64,000 bases of DNA from Scalesia atractyloides (taxonomy: Eukaryota > Streptophyta > Magnoliopsida > Asterales > Asteraceae): positions 37,475,476 to 37,539,475 of the forward strand of contig CAMTDV010000022.1 of NCBI GenBank assembly GCA_947069175.1, given 5' to 3'. The notes beneath the pieces were generated by a model that worked only from the letters and a program-made list of their open reading frames with translations, had not been told where the DNA came from and searched no databases. Both the position numbers and the translations under genes were made by a program. Of the stretch, positions 34,100 to 45,574 are shown one piece after another (positions within the stretch are counted from its first letter, which is position 1; each line of letters starts with the position of its first letter).

Positions 34100-35380
34100 T
34101 GACTATATATCTTTCAAAAAGTCTTCGGTTCTCTACAAAAACGGTTATGGGTAGTTACCCTCGAAAGATGATATTATACCATGACTACACTGATGGTGGG
34201 GATGGGGGTGAAAACGTGCGTATCACACCACGGATGTATGCAATCTCCTCCTCGATACCAAACACACATCCGATAGTGGTCGTGGCTATGGTCTCGAGAG
34301 TGCTAATACGCCCATCATAAGATGAAGGAGCAACATAAGGTGGTGGAAGTGAAGGTACAGATGGAGATGGTGGTGGTGGAGATGTCGGTAGCGGTGGAGG
34401 TGATGATGTGGGTAATGGTGGTTGGGATGATGATGATGTTGGAGCACTTAGAGATGCTCAAATAGCATAAACCTAAGAATTAAGCTCATGAAAATGACTT
34501 AACAGAATACCGAGCTAAATCTTGGTAGATGTGACCCTATACTTTGTGGTAGTAAGTGGCATGTTACTAGGGTGCTAGGATCAATGGGCTCATGCCCAGT
34601 GGTGGTGGCTGAACATGTGAGTCTAGTAAGGTGAAGGGAAAGTAACAATACTATGCATGAGTGGTGGGGGATGAGATGAATCTCTAGAAGTGGGGGGTCA
34701 AATATAAGGATGATACCCAGTCACAGAGTGGCTGAGGTCAGTAGGACTAACTTGTGAAGGTCCAGTTGCATATGGTGAGATGTAAGGATCGAAATAGATA
34801 CGTGTGAAAGGTATGACGGTCCTGCAGCTGCATGTGAAAGGTATGACTGTATCAGATGAAACAGGATCGACATAAACAGGTAAAGCATCTAAGGATGGTG
34901 GTAAAACAGTATCAGGTGTAAGTACGGGAGGTGGTGTCTATGGTGTAGAAGGAGCAAAGGATGAGATGTCAATGACTGTGATCATCGAGGTGGTCAATGC
35001 TGAGGTCATCATCAAGGTGGTCAATGTGAACAACAGGAATGATATCATCATTATCGTGGTCAACATCAATATCATCAGCAAATGGACCTACCATATTAAG
35101 TGGTATAGGAAAGTATCTACAACATGTTCACCGTCGGGGTGACCATATATAATCATGTCATGAAAATGTGGAACGACTAATACGTCATCCTCTACAGGAA
35201 CATCTGCATGAATAGGTACAAGAAGGGCGAAAGGCTGAAAATCAATAATCATCCACTCATCATCCGAAAGATCATCATCTGATGATGATGATTTGTGCAA
35301 TGTGATCGTCTAATGGTATAAAATCAGTGTCTGAGGCAACACCCATAGAATCAGTGTCTAATACTACTATCAGTAGACAT
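34100..35380 (-). pseudogene. Leader ORF of Gypsy-2, upstream of gag
   Basis: Starts MSTDSSISDTDSMGVASDTD after a small frame correction at 35380. It continues with a Ser/Asp-rich block (KSSSSDDDLSDDEW at about 35295-35255) and an acidic stretch (VPVEDDVLVVPHFHDM), then a Pro/Ser-rich end near 34460-34330. Position and composition match the Gypsy-1 leader ORF. Frames are broken several times. Nothing else is recognised between 33727 and 34099 or between 35381 and the primer site. Confidence 0.45.
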
Positions 35381-35710
35381 GGTCCTAGAAAACAATATGT
35401 ACAACTTATATGTAAACAATTATTAATTATAATCAATTTTTGGGCAATTATATTTGGTTTCATTGTTAGTTATCCTATATGTATTGTTTGGATCAACTAA
35501 TTGTTATTGTGTCTATCACTCGTAAACTAACCCGTATAATGTCCTTGCATTATTGTTTTGAAATAAAGTTTGGTACTAGTGGAATTTTTGTAAAAATGAA
35601 ATGAAAACACTTGTTATATTTTGTAAATGATATACAAAAGGTTTTTATAAAAAGAATCATTTTGAAATTGTAGACTAGACTCAAAAGAATCCTAGTTCAC
35701 TACAATCGAA

Positions 35711-35722
35711 GCTCTGATACCA
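35711..35722 (-). other. Primer-binding site, tRNA-Met type, Gypsy-2
   Basis: GCTCTGATACCA on the + strand is TGGTATCAGAGC on the - strand, four bases from the LTR end at 35727. Confidence 0.88.
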
Positions 35723-35726
35723 AGTC

Positions 35727-36691
35727 TGTCACACCCGATTTTAACGTAGCGTAAGCGCGAGGTATGACCAGAATGGTAATCGTTGAAATTAATCAAGTAA
35801 ACAACAAATATAAAAGATAGTAAGATGTTCATCCATATATTTTATTTAAAAACTACTCACACCCGATTTTAACGTAGCGGAAGCGCGAGGTATGACCAAA
35901 GTGGTAATCGTTGAATTCAATCAAGTAAACAACAAATATAAAAGATAGTAAGATGTTCATCCATATATTTTATTTAAAAACTACTTTACAACAAACATCT
36001 TTTTCAAAGAAAGACAAACTACAACTTCAAACATCATTATTTATAGTTTAAACAAAAGTTTACAAGCCACACCCGATTTTAATGTAGCGGAAGCACGAGG
36101 TATGACCAGAGTGGTGATCGTTGAATTCAATCAAGTAAACAACAAATATAAAAGATAGTAAGATGTTCATCCTTGTATCTTATTTAAAAACTATGTTTAC
36201 AACAAACATTATTTTCAAAGAAAGACAAACTACAACTTCAAACGTCATTATTTAAAGTTCAAACAAAAGTTTACAAAACATATTTACTAAAACTAGATGA
36301 CATCTAAAACTTGACTTCATAACAACACGGATTTGTGTTTCCAAAGTTGTCCACTAGTTACCTGTAATACATGTTATTTGAAAATCGTCAATAAAAGCTG
36401 GTGAATTCATGTATTTAGTTTTTGTATCAAATGAATCCTTAAAACATTTGAAGTATTAAAATATGGTATGTATAGCGTAAATGGAACTTGTAAGATCACT
36501 AATGTTTGCAAGGACACTAAGATGTATGCCGACATAGAAGGCAACCAAACCTAGATGATAAATTGTATATGAGACACTCATTTTAGACACAAAAGCAATA
36601 TTAACGACCTCTGTTATGCCATTAAGAGTGGGGTTCCCCAAGACCCAATAGATCTATCACTTTTGTTCTTTGGTACTTGAATATTCATTAA
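35727..36691 (-). repeat. Partial 5' LTR of Gypsy-2 with a triplicated end
   Basis: TGTCACACCCG at 35727 is the LTR end. The terminal segment CACACCCGATTTTAACGTAG recurs at 35730, 35858 and (one base changed) 36068, each followed by the same 100 or more bases, giving three tandem copies of the LTR terminus. At 36692 the LTR is cut by another LTR within its AATAGATCTAT.ACTTTTG block, whose equivalent in the inserted LTR lies near 37336-37350. Confidence 0.8.
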
Positions 36692-37504
36692 TGTCACACC
36701 CTAATAAATCGATTACATCAGAGCTGGGCGTGAACTGAACTGGTATCTTCATTGCACAACGAAAGTAAATATGAGTGCTAAGACTTTTAGAAAGAGAACG
36801 CCAGCGAAGTACTCGAATCCCCATGTGTTATCCTATTCCAACCGTGCCATAGTTTGAAATTGTAACCTGAGAAAGAAACATGCGAAAAGTCAACATAAAG
36901 TTGGCGAGTTCAAAGTTTGTTTGTTTGTATCAAATGAATCTTAACATTTGAAAATATTGCATTTGAAAACTAGTTTGTGAGATCATAGTATCCCAAAGCA
37001 TTTGAAATGTCATATCTGTATGCCGGTATTGAAATGTTTTCTGTTATGTTTGTAAATCGATACATGTAACTATTGTGTTTGAAACCGGTAATGAAATGTT
37101 TTTTGTCGTATCTGTAAACTATATTGAAATGTTTCCTGTTATATTTGTAAACCGGTATTGAAATCATAGTATGTAGGATGCCTTTGGAATCTAAGGATCA
37201 ATCAGTGTGTAGCTAATACACTGATTTATGTGCCATAAGTAAGTAACCAAACCCAGAGAACTCTGACATCATTGGGATCACAAAAGCACTCCTAAAGGGT
37301 TAACAAACCAGGAGAGGAGCGCACCTCAAACTCAATAGATCTATACCTTTTGCACTTTGGTCACCACGTGATTAATGGTTACTCTTGTCATCATCCTACT
37401 TACGCACAATGATCTGTCATCATCTGATCCCATAGCTACATACCGATTATTAAAATCTGTATTTTCGATGTGTATGAACGGGCCTCTCCCTTCATATGAT
37501 TTTT

Positions 37505-37690
37505 GTTCCTCACACTTTAGATATTGGGCCTAGCCTATGTCATTTTGTTGTTGGCTGCCATGTCATTCGTGTATGCTACCCATGGCATTCGTGTTATTTG
37601 GCCTAGCCCATGTCATTCGTATTATTGGGCCTAGCCCATGTTATTCGTGTTATTGGGCCTAGCCCACGTTATAAATAAAATTGGGGCCTA
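37505..37690 (-). repeat. GGGCCTAGCCCA array in LTR-B
   Basis: About five units of GGCCTAGCCCATGTCATTCG type. This is the reverse-strand relative of the array at 4024-4450 and shows that the array is an old feature of this LTR group. Confidence 0.8.
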
Positions 37691-38539
37691 GCCCCTAGTT
37701 GTGACTAAGACAATCTCGTCATTAGTCATAAAACTCATGCATGTTTCAAAAAGCCTTGTATTGCTGTGAAAACCGGTAAACTTAGCCTAAACCATTCATA
37801 AACCGTCGAGTTTATTGAAATCTGTTTGTAACATGGTTCAGAAATATGTGATTTTCGTTTATCGAAACATTGTGTGATTTTGCAAAACTTGGATGTCTTT
37901 CCACTCCAAAAAACATTTACAAAAATGTAAAATGGTAAAAAGTGGGGGTTATGAACTCACCTTGATTTCCTTGTGCAAAGCTAACTTAATGTGATTCCAT
38001 AATATCATCTCCACAATGTGACTTGCTAGCATGCAATCTAAGACATTCCTAAAACGTAATAACTTATAAGTTTCTAAATATAACGTAGCTAAACTACGTG
38101 TCACCGAGCTCTACCGAATCGTTAACCATACGATTCTATGAAAGTGTTATTGTCTTGTCTCGAAATAACCAATCTTTGGTTTTCTTGGAAACGACTTAGT
38201 TTCCAAGAGATTTGAAATATATGTTTATATATAAACATAAATATAATTCATGAAATCGTATTGGTCATCTCGAATAGAAACACGTATACGTAATGAGTAT
38301 TTAGATGAAAACAATACATTGTATACTCGTATGATGGATTACACATTTTTCCGAATAGTCTCATATACGTTTCATAAGATGTAGACATACATACTAGTAG
38401 GTATACCCATATATGTAAAGCATTTCGTGTCGAGCAATAGTCTTGCGTATCGTTTATAATTAACAAATAATTATATAATCGTATGCTTGTTATAATCTTA
38501 CGGTGTTGTGTCGTACTTCGCTCAGGCGTTTGAATCGAA

Positions 38540-38930
38540 TATAACAAGTATATTATTGTTATAAAAGCATTCGAGTCGTTGACGTTTGAAATGGATATCC
38601 ATGATTATATTTACATTATATGTTTTTCGAATACTAGACTGTTGAAAGATAATGTCCGAATTCCGACGTTTGAAATAAATATACACATTATATTTATCTT
38701 ATAAAAGTACTCGGAATCTCGGCGTTCGGAATAAACATAAATACTATATTTATTTTTGTAAGAGTGTTCGGAAATCTTGACGTTCGAAATAGATATAACC
38801 ATTATATTGATTTATAAAAGTATTCGAAGGTATTATCGATGTTTGAAATCTATTTTCCGAATTCCGACCTTTGAAGTAAATATAAATAGTTATATTTATT
38901 TTATAACAAATTACTGAATCTTGTTATCTT
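38540..38930. repeat. Diverged tandem repeat, unit about 80 bases
   Basis: Units of the pattern GACGTTTGAAATAAATATA, then ATTATATTTATTTTATAAAA, then GTATTCGGAATCTCG, repeated four to five times with drift. Confidence 0.65.
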
Positions 38931-39424
38931 GTAATCACGCTCGTTGAAACGCTATCGACTTGATCTTGTAAGTTATAAAAGTGTCGTCAAAATAAATATA
39001 TATCTACATTTATTTTATAACAATTACTTGGATTAGAAAGCTTTGTTTTTAAATAAAACATGTTTCATATTATGTATCTTTATAGAAAACGGGCAGAGTT
39101 TCCTCTATTTTTTGATGATTCCGATAATACAAGTTGTCGATATATTTTTCAAAAGCAATATTTTCAAACACGCTATTATACCACACAACACAATACGCTA
39201 TACGTCTGATGTTCAAATAATAGTAACGCCAACGTGTCAAGTTTGAAATACGTATGTTATATATTGTACACGGACAATCTTCATATAGTTTGTCGAGTTA
39301 CGAAATAATCGATATAGTTTAAACTTTGAGGATATATAATTGTTAGTGGGTTGGTTGAGCTCGATTGTACGTTAATTAATATTAGTATTTATATAAAATA
39401 ATATAAACAAATTCGCGTCATTAA

Positions 39425-39610
39425 ATTTTTAACGAGTCTTAGGTTGACCCGTTGACTGAGTTTGACCGTAGCTGACCGCCTTGACCACGGTTGACCGCGT
39501 TGACTAAGTTGACTCGATTTTGACCGAGTTTGATCGCAATTGACTAAGTTTGACTGTGTTGACTCAGGACCGAATCGAGTTGATTGCGTTGACTGGTTGA
39601 ACAGAATGAA
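39425..39610. repeat. TTGACC/TTGACT degenerate minisatellite
   Basis: More than a dozen TTGAC cores at irregular 8-17 base spacing (GGTTGACCGCGTTGACTAAG and similar), fading into CCGAACC-type phrases up to about 39850. Confidence 0.7.
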
Positions 39611-40901
39611 CCGAGAACCAACAAAACGAGACCCAAACCAAAATTAAATTAGCCGAACTCGAACAATAACTGAACCGAGCCATCCATTGACTCGTTGACA
39701 GAACCTTGACCTGTATTGACTGAACTCGAATCTGTTGAACCGAACCAAAACCCGGTGTGGACTGAGTTTGATCGGGTATGACCCGAACCCCTTCGTATCC
39801 CGAACCGAAAATCTGAACCGACAACCGACTTGAACCGAACTAAATACGAGCCAAACATCAAACCACCACTGCCGCCGTACAGCGGCTTTGTTTGTCTGAC
39901 ACTTTGTGACCACCATTGTAACACCCCGACCGCGTAAAACAACGAACCGCGATGAAACGTCGGGGAGTCATGTCATAGAACTATTGTTTCACAACTCATG
40001 GAATTTAAAATTTTGTTTTATTAAGTTAAATGTTTACATTGTCTTGTGATAAACAGAAACAACATATAAACAAATTTCTTTCATGTTTTAAGTCACTACG
40101 GCCCGCGTCCAATCCTACGTGAAGCATGCATCATATTATCAAGCATTAACTCCTGAAACATCTGTGAAAAGAGAGTCAGCATAAAAATTCCGACGAGTAC
40201 ATAGGTTTTGTGAGTGTGTTAAATTCATGGCTTTGTATACATATTGCAACACCTCATCCGACTACGAGACTCATTAAGTGAAAACCTCGTATCAAAAGTG
40301 TTTGATATTGCAATACAATTAACCAACTAAAACAAGTTGGTTAGAGTTTTGAAAACCATGTAGCCATGAATCTTGACCAAAATGTTTCTTTTGTAAAAAC
40401 CTTGTAATAGATTGATTCAAAAGAAAACTTCATATGGTTTATATCTTAAATGAAAATCATTGTGTGACATTGTTCAAAACCATTTGTCCATGTTATAAAC
40501 CACTTGTCTGTGTTATAAATCAATCGTCCATGTCATAAACCAATTGTCCATGTCATAAACAAATCGTCCGTGTTTTTAATTGTGAAACTTTTGATCGTTC
40601 TTTAATGAACACATTCAAACCTGTGTTGACTATATGACCAAAGGGTATCTTTAATATACCAAGTTTATGCTACTTTAGCGGGTCATTAGCATAAACGCGT
40701 GATTATCCTATGATAAGTCTTAAATGCCCAAACATGTTTGAAAATGTTATAACATCAGTTTATATGTTAAAAATTTGGTTACATGTGTTTAAAATGGATT
40801 TATGCGCAAAAGGGAATTTTGGTCATCATTTTTTAAGAACATAGAAGTAAGTTATCGTAACACTAACAAATGACATGACCATAAGGTATAACCTCAGTAG
40901 G

Positions 40902-40906
40902 TTATT
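40902..40906. repeat. Target duplication of Copia-N, left copy (TTATT)
   Basis: TTATT before TGTTGGTGCATA and again at 45994-45998 after the LTR end CCTACA. Confidence 0.92.
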
Positions 40907-41326
40907 TGTTGGTGCATATTTGTGACAACAGCTTAATAGTTTGCTAGTTTAGTCTTGGATATTTTGTATTGGGCTTCGCATTTGTGTTTAGCTTGTTTAG
41001 AGTTGTATAGGGCTTGGAGAATGGCCTAGCCCAGTATAAAGCCTAGTATGCAGACTTGTAGTATATATACATTTGTGCATTAGGGTTTTGGATGACACTG
41101 GTTTGGACAGAGAGGAGTGTGAGAAATCTACATAGAGTGGCTGAGAGATTTCTAGAGAGTCTTGAATTGGTTGTAAACACGTTAGTTAGATAATCAATAG
41201 AAGACAGTTTGAAGGGAATTGTCTTCTTGTTGGTGTTCTTGTTTTCTGTGAAATCTGTCTAGGGGATTCCGCACTCTAGATTATATAGACCATCTGTGAA
41301 GATCAATAAGGACTAGGGGACCAACA
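40907..41326 (+). repeat. 5' LTR of Copia-N (420 bp)
   Basis: TGTTGGTGCATATT to GGGGACCAACA. TATA candidate TATATATA at 41062-41069, preceded by TTGGGCTT and AGGGCTTGG motifs. Confidence 0.93.
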
Positions 41327-41328
41327 AT

Positions 41329-41340
41329 TGGTATCAGAGC
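41329..41340 (+). other. Primer-binding site, tRNA-Met type, Copia-N
   Basis: TGGTATCAGAGC two bases after the 5' LTR. Confidence 0.9.
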
Positions 41341-41439
41341 ATTCGGCTCTTGATTTTGCTCGGTTCAGAATCGTGACAGCAGAGAAATTGGGTTTTTGGA
41401 CATTTTGGAGGATGTTTTGGAGTTTGTGACGGCTGAACT

Positions 41440-41935
41440 AGGGTTTATGTTACTATTCCGAATTAACAGCAGGCATTTCAGATCAAAAGTGAAGCAATTT
41501 GGATTGAAAACTTGCATTTTGGATAAGCAATCTTCGTTTCGGATCTGGAAAACTTGCATTTCGGATAAGAAAAGTGCAATTCGGATTAGAAAAGCCCATC
41601 TCGGATTCCATCTCATGATTCCATTTCGGATTCCATTTCGAATCAGAAGCCATCTCGGATTCCATTTAGAATCCATTTCGGACTCCATTTCAGATCAGAA
41701 GCCATCTCAGATTCCATTTTAGATTGAATTTCGGATCAGAAGCTATTTCGGATTCCAATTCGGATTGAAATCTCGGATCAGAACTATTTCGGATTCCATA
41801 TCGGACGGAACAGTGCATTTCGGATTTCATCTCAGATCACTCTTCCGACTCACCATTTCGGATTAGAATTCGGATTATTGTTTAGGATTCCTATCTCGAT
41901 TTACTATCCGAGTTACTGTTCCAGATTTGGTACTG
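41440..41935 (+). repeat. TTTCGGATTCCA / TTCGGATCAGAA array in the Copia-N leader
   Basis: Roughly twenty copies of a TTCGGAT core at 12-25 base spacing. An ORF at 41396-41722 reads through part of it (FRIPFRIRSHLGFHLESISD) but only because the repeat lacks stops in that frame. Similar ATCCGAAATG and ATCCGGAATA cores occur at 55480-55700 in Copia-B. Confidence 0.85.
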
Positions 41936-42169
41936 TTCCGAGTTGTATACAAAAAGGTGGAAAGTTAACCAGCTGACATAACCGGAGTTAAACGTTTTTG
42001 GACAATCTACATCATTGGATTCGTATCGTCGAGACAAGTTTAATGGTACAATTGGTAAAAACACTTTTCGGACAAATTTTTGTACGCTTTTAACGGTTCG
42101 GTTACGGTAATACACGAAGAAGGACCATATATACCAAAATCCATTTAAACTGTTAGCTGCGTGTTAAAG

Positions 42170-43366
42170 ATGGTCAAATTGAACAATCTAAGTGAGGGTG
42201 GTAAAAACTGGCCAAAGCTGATAAATGTTGAATAGTATGTAGACTGGAAGAAGAAGTTTGAGGCTTCGGTTCTGAGTGAAGAGTACTAAGATGTGGAATT
42301 GTATGATCGATGGGTACATTGCTCCGACACGTCGAGTTAACGGGAGAATTATGGTACTCTCGTATGAGAAGATGGAAGATTCTCTCAAACGTATATATGA
42401 AGCTAAGAAGAAGGCTTTAGCAGCGAGAAAGATGTCCTTGCCATTTGATATGAAAAACATTTGTAATAGATATGGATCGTCTAGAGAGCTATGGGAAGCT
42501 TTAGAAAAACGTTATCAGAGTACTTCAAGACAAAGTACATGTGTGAGTGAGACTGCAGCTGTGAGGATTGGTGAAGAAGCTACTAAGATAGAAGAGAAGA
42601 AGGAAGCTGAGAAGGAGAAAATGAAAGTCAAAGATGCAAGTGCTACAGGGTGCATGGATGCTACCGATGAGCTTACTAGAGAGGTACAAGTACAATTACA
42701 ATATGTAAGTCATACTTGTCATAATTGCACTGAACTACGGGGTACAGTTGACAAATTACCGGAGCAAAACAAAATTCTGTTAGTTGAATTAGAAAAACTA
42801 AAGAGTCAAATGTTCTTTTGATTGAAAGAGAGTCAAATTGTTTAAATTCACTCAAATCAAATGAACAAGAAATCATAGTTTGACCAGCAAAGTTAATGAA
42901 CTATTACAGATCATTGATTTGGCTCGTGAGGCTGTGAAGGATAAGACTAACGAGCTTTCAGAAAGGTGCATAGAATTGGATAGTGCACAAGCCAAAATTT
43001 TTAGACAAATTTGGAGAATCCTCGTTAGTCAGAACTCAAATTCTAAAAAGTTTGAAAAGGAGTAGTGATAAAACAGGAGTGAGGTTTAGTAAAGCTTCAT
43101 CTTCTGAGGATCAGGGTTATTCCTTTTTACCAAATGAAAATGATCTAAAAAATTTTGTGCCTACTACCCAAGATGTAGTGGATCCAATAACCGTTGACAT
43201 ACCATATAGCCCAGTTTCTTTAAAAGAACAGGCTAGGTCTAACAGTACACCTCATAAAGTGGATGAGGATACTAAAGACCAAACAGTCAAAACATTTAAA
43301 ATGAGATCTAACCAAAATAAAGTTTTTAAGAAAATATATTGTTTTAAATGCCACAACAAAGGGTAA
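42170..43366 (+). pseudogene. Gag of Copia-N
   Basis: From an ATG at 42170 (MVKLNNLSEGGKNWPKLINV) with an early TAG and a frameshift. The open part 42276-42821 contains the copia gag block KALAARKMSLPFDMKNICNR, then RELWEALEKRY. A charged, probably coiled region follows (42880-43065), then FSKASSSEDQGYSFLPNEND and the start of a zinc knuckle, CFKCHNKG, where it stops. Positions 43367-43915 keep Asn/Arg/Phe-rich fragments and WMDVPVVDESGRPKTFKAWV, a phrase that in related copia polyproteins lies just before the protease. Non-functional as written. Confidence 0.8.
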
Positions 43367-43919
43367 GAAAGCAAAGGCTGAGGTTGAGGTTAAGGATGGA
43401 AATCAGGTTGGTTAAAAAAAATGTTAAATCCAGTTTTTGAACAAATCAGCCGAGATTTCAACCTAAACCTTCAATATCAAGAAGATTTGATGGTTTAAGA
43501 AACTCTTCTCCTAAATCATATCATGAAAATGGCGAATCAAAATTCTTTTCAAAGTAAAATTTTGGATATCGAAATCGATACCAAACTTCTGGTAATCGAA
43601 ACTTTCAAAGAAAAAACGAATATAGGGGTTTTAGTAACTCAAATGTTCAAAACAATCCAAAAATTTTTCAAAGATCAATTATGATAATGGGAGAAGAAGG
43701 TTTCCAGATAATTATTTTCAAAGGTTGGAAAATAAGAGAGTTTATTGAATTCTCGCGATCAAAGATCTCGTGAAACTTATAAATCGTGTCCAACAACTTG
43801 GAAGACATCCAAGACACCAGTAGGGTGTGATGGATATTGGATGGATGTTCCAGTGGTTGATGAATCTGGACGACCCAAGACCTTTAAGGCTTGGGTCCCC
43901 CAGTCTAACTAAGTTGTTG

Positions 43920-44440
43920 AGTGTGTGCAGGATGACCAAGAAGGACTGTTGATGTGTTCAACAGTGGTTATTCCTTTAAATCATCTGAGGTGAATAGTAG
44001 GTTACACATGGCAACGAATTGTTTACTTCTGTGTTAGATACTGGTTTACTAAAAGTGAAAAACCTACTTGTCAGGTTAAAGTGGGAGTCTGTTTGTGTTT
44101 AAATTTCTGTTTTTAAAACTTTACTCCATAAAAACAAAAATTTAGGGGGAGAAATTTCCTAAGCCAAAAAGAGTTTTAGTTAGTGCGTGAGTTTAGGGGG
44201 AGTAATTTGAAAAGAGTAAGTTGAAATTAAAGTTTTCTCAAAAATGAAAAATGAGTTTCACTGTGTGGAAAAGAAGAAATGATAGTACATCAGCAAGTTA
44301 GACTGTCACACTGAAATTAGAATTAAATTGCTTAAGTGTAATAGCAGCTTCATCATATGATGTACCAGTAGGCAAAAGGCATGAAATAACAACTTACCTT
44401 GGGGATACAAATATAATAAACTATATATGAGTGGGTAACA
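43920..44440 (+). other. Non-coding spacer with repeated purine tracts, Copia-N
   Basis: No ORF. TTTAGGGGGAG occurs at about 44148 and 44191, similar to the true polypurine tract and to AAATTTAGGGGGAGAATC on the - strand at 56886-56903 in Copia-B. Pol should begin near 43920; its complete absence marks an internal deletion or recombination point. Confidence 0.6.
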
Positions 44441-44905
44441 TATCAGTGGCGTATGGTTTTGTAACCTTAAATCTTGCGTTGATAGATTGCCAAAATCTAA
44501 GGTTTTAGGTCTTTATATCGTTATTTCATCTGGGTATCAAGGTCTGTCCTTCTGCTGCATCCAGATATATGCTGACCTAGGCACAACCAGGATATCTTAA
44601 ACGAGCTAAAATGCCAAATCCCAAAAATTGAAGAAGCTCTCCAAGAGAGTCATTCAAATGTGCAAATTTCATTATTCGTACCAAAATTTGGTATTTGCCC
44701 TAACCCTCGTTGGATATTTGGTCTCTTTGCTATATAGAAGTACTGACCTGATCATCAATTATCTAACATTGTAAATCAAAAAGGATGAATTTCGATATAC
44801 TCACCTACATGATGAATTTTTGTGTATACCTTGATCGTGGGGGTATGTCCTAAAGTGGAACACACTAGTATATCAGTATAAACTAAATAAACATATCACT
44901 AGGTA
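44440..44905 (+). ncRNA. Conserved non-coding module, Copia-N copy
   Basis: Shares ordered blocks with the - strand of 56700-56260: TTAAATCTTGCGTTGATAGA, GGTCTTTAT, CTGACCTAGGCACA (here) and CAGACCTAGGCACA, CAGGATATCTT, GTATTTGCC, AGTACTGACCTG, TATACTCACCT, ATGATGAATT and ACCTTGATCGTGGGGGTATG. No ORF crosses it. Conservation in blocks with variable spacers, in an element that has lost pol, suggests a cis-acting or structured RNA role (for example packaging or splicing). The ncRNA type is provisional. Confidence 0.45.
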
Positions 44906-45565
44906 ATGGTACTTGAAATGTTCATGTATTTTATTTAAGTGGATAAACAATACTGGTAGTCGTCTTGAACTGCTTTACATGAATATTGCATATAGAATAA
45001 TCAGATAGTGTGAAAACAGTTTGATAGTGCTGATATGGTCTTCTTAACGGTGATTCTCACAAAAATAGAGTGTTTATTTTCTTGTTAGTTATTTGTTTTC
45101 AGAAAATCTAAAAATACAAAAAAGATTTGTTTAAAGTCTCCCATTTTGAACTCATAAAGTGTTTTTTTTGCATGATAAGATAAAATATTGGTTTATCTTT
45201 AATGTGGAAAAGAACTAATGGCTTTTCGAGTTACTTGCGTGTGTTTCTAAACAGACTGATGCAATTATCAAAATGAAGTGCATAATTCAAGTAAAGTACA
45301 TATTAAGAGTGGAGTGCAGAATGTGTGAAAGTGCATGTAGGATCCTTCTACTACATTGCAAAGGGTGACATAGAGGAAGTTGGAGATAAGAGCTTAAACA
45401 GAGAATGCTAGTTCGCTAATCTATAGCGAATGAAAGTCTTGGAGATTGGAAGCATCAGCTTAGGGGGAGTCTGTTGTTGTCAGAATCTACATGTAGCTAA
45501 GCTATCCAAAGACCAAAAGATCAGAAGATGTTTGTGGACAAAGTTACACTATGAAGCTATTGTCA

Positions 45566-45574
45566 AGGGGGAGT
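45566..45574 (+). other. Polypurine tract of Copia-N
   Basis: AAGGGGGAGT directly before the 3' LTR start at 45575. Confidence 0.85.

Larger units (their letters stand above)
24764..36691 (-). mobile_element. Gypsy-2: Ty3/gypsy element related to Gypsy-1, minus strand, truncated
   Basis: Order on the - strand: partial 5' LTR (36691-35727), tRNA-Met primer site, leader ORF, gag with intron and three Cys motifs, protease, a nested solo LTR, RT, RNase H, integrase, chromodomain tail, partial 3' LTR. LTR blocks match Gypsy-1 LTR blocks (for example the CATAGTTTAGGGGAAACTA region versus 25555-25575), so both belong to one clade. The 3' LTR lacks its start, and both LTRs are broken by other insertions. 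No target duplication can be assigned. Confidence 0.85.
36692..39916 (-). repeat. Partial long LTR of another gypsy element (LTR-B)
   Basis: Starts TGTCACACCCTAAT and matches the Gypsy-1 LTR end region in reverse (for example TCAATAGATCTATACC near 37335 versus the 4860 region). Its far end is not in view: it is cut at 39917 by Gypsy-3. It contains a GGGCCTAGCCCA array (37505-37690), diverged tandem repeats (38540-38930) and a TTGACC-rich stretch (39425-39610). No coding sequence is supported. Confidence 0.7.

Noticed and set aside
36692..39916. A complete solo LTR
   Set aside because: Only one terminus is in view. The other side ends at Gypsy-3, so it is called a partial LTR.
41396..41722. 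108-residue ORF in the Copia-N leader
   Set aside because: It exists only because the TTCGGAT repeat lacks stops in that frame, and the opposite strand shows equally long frames.
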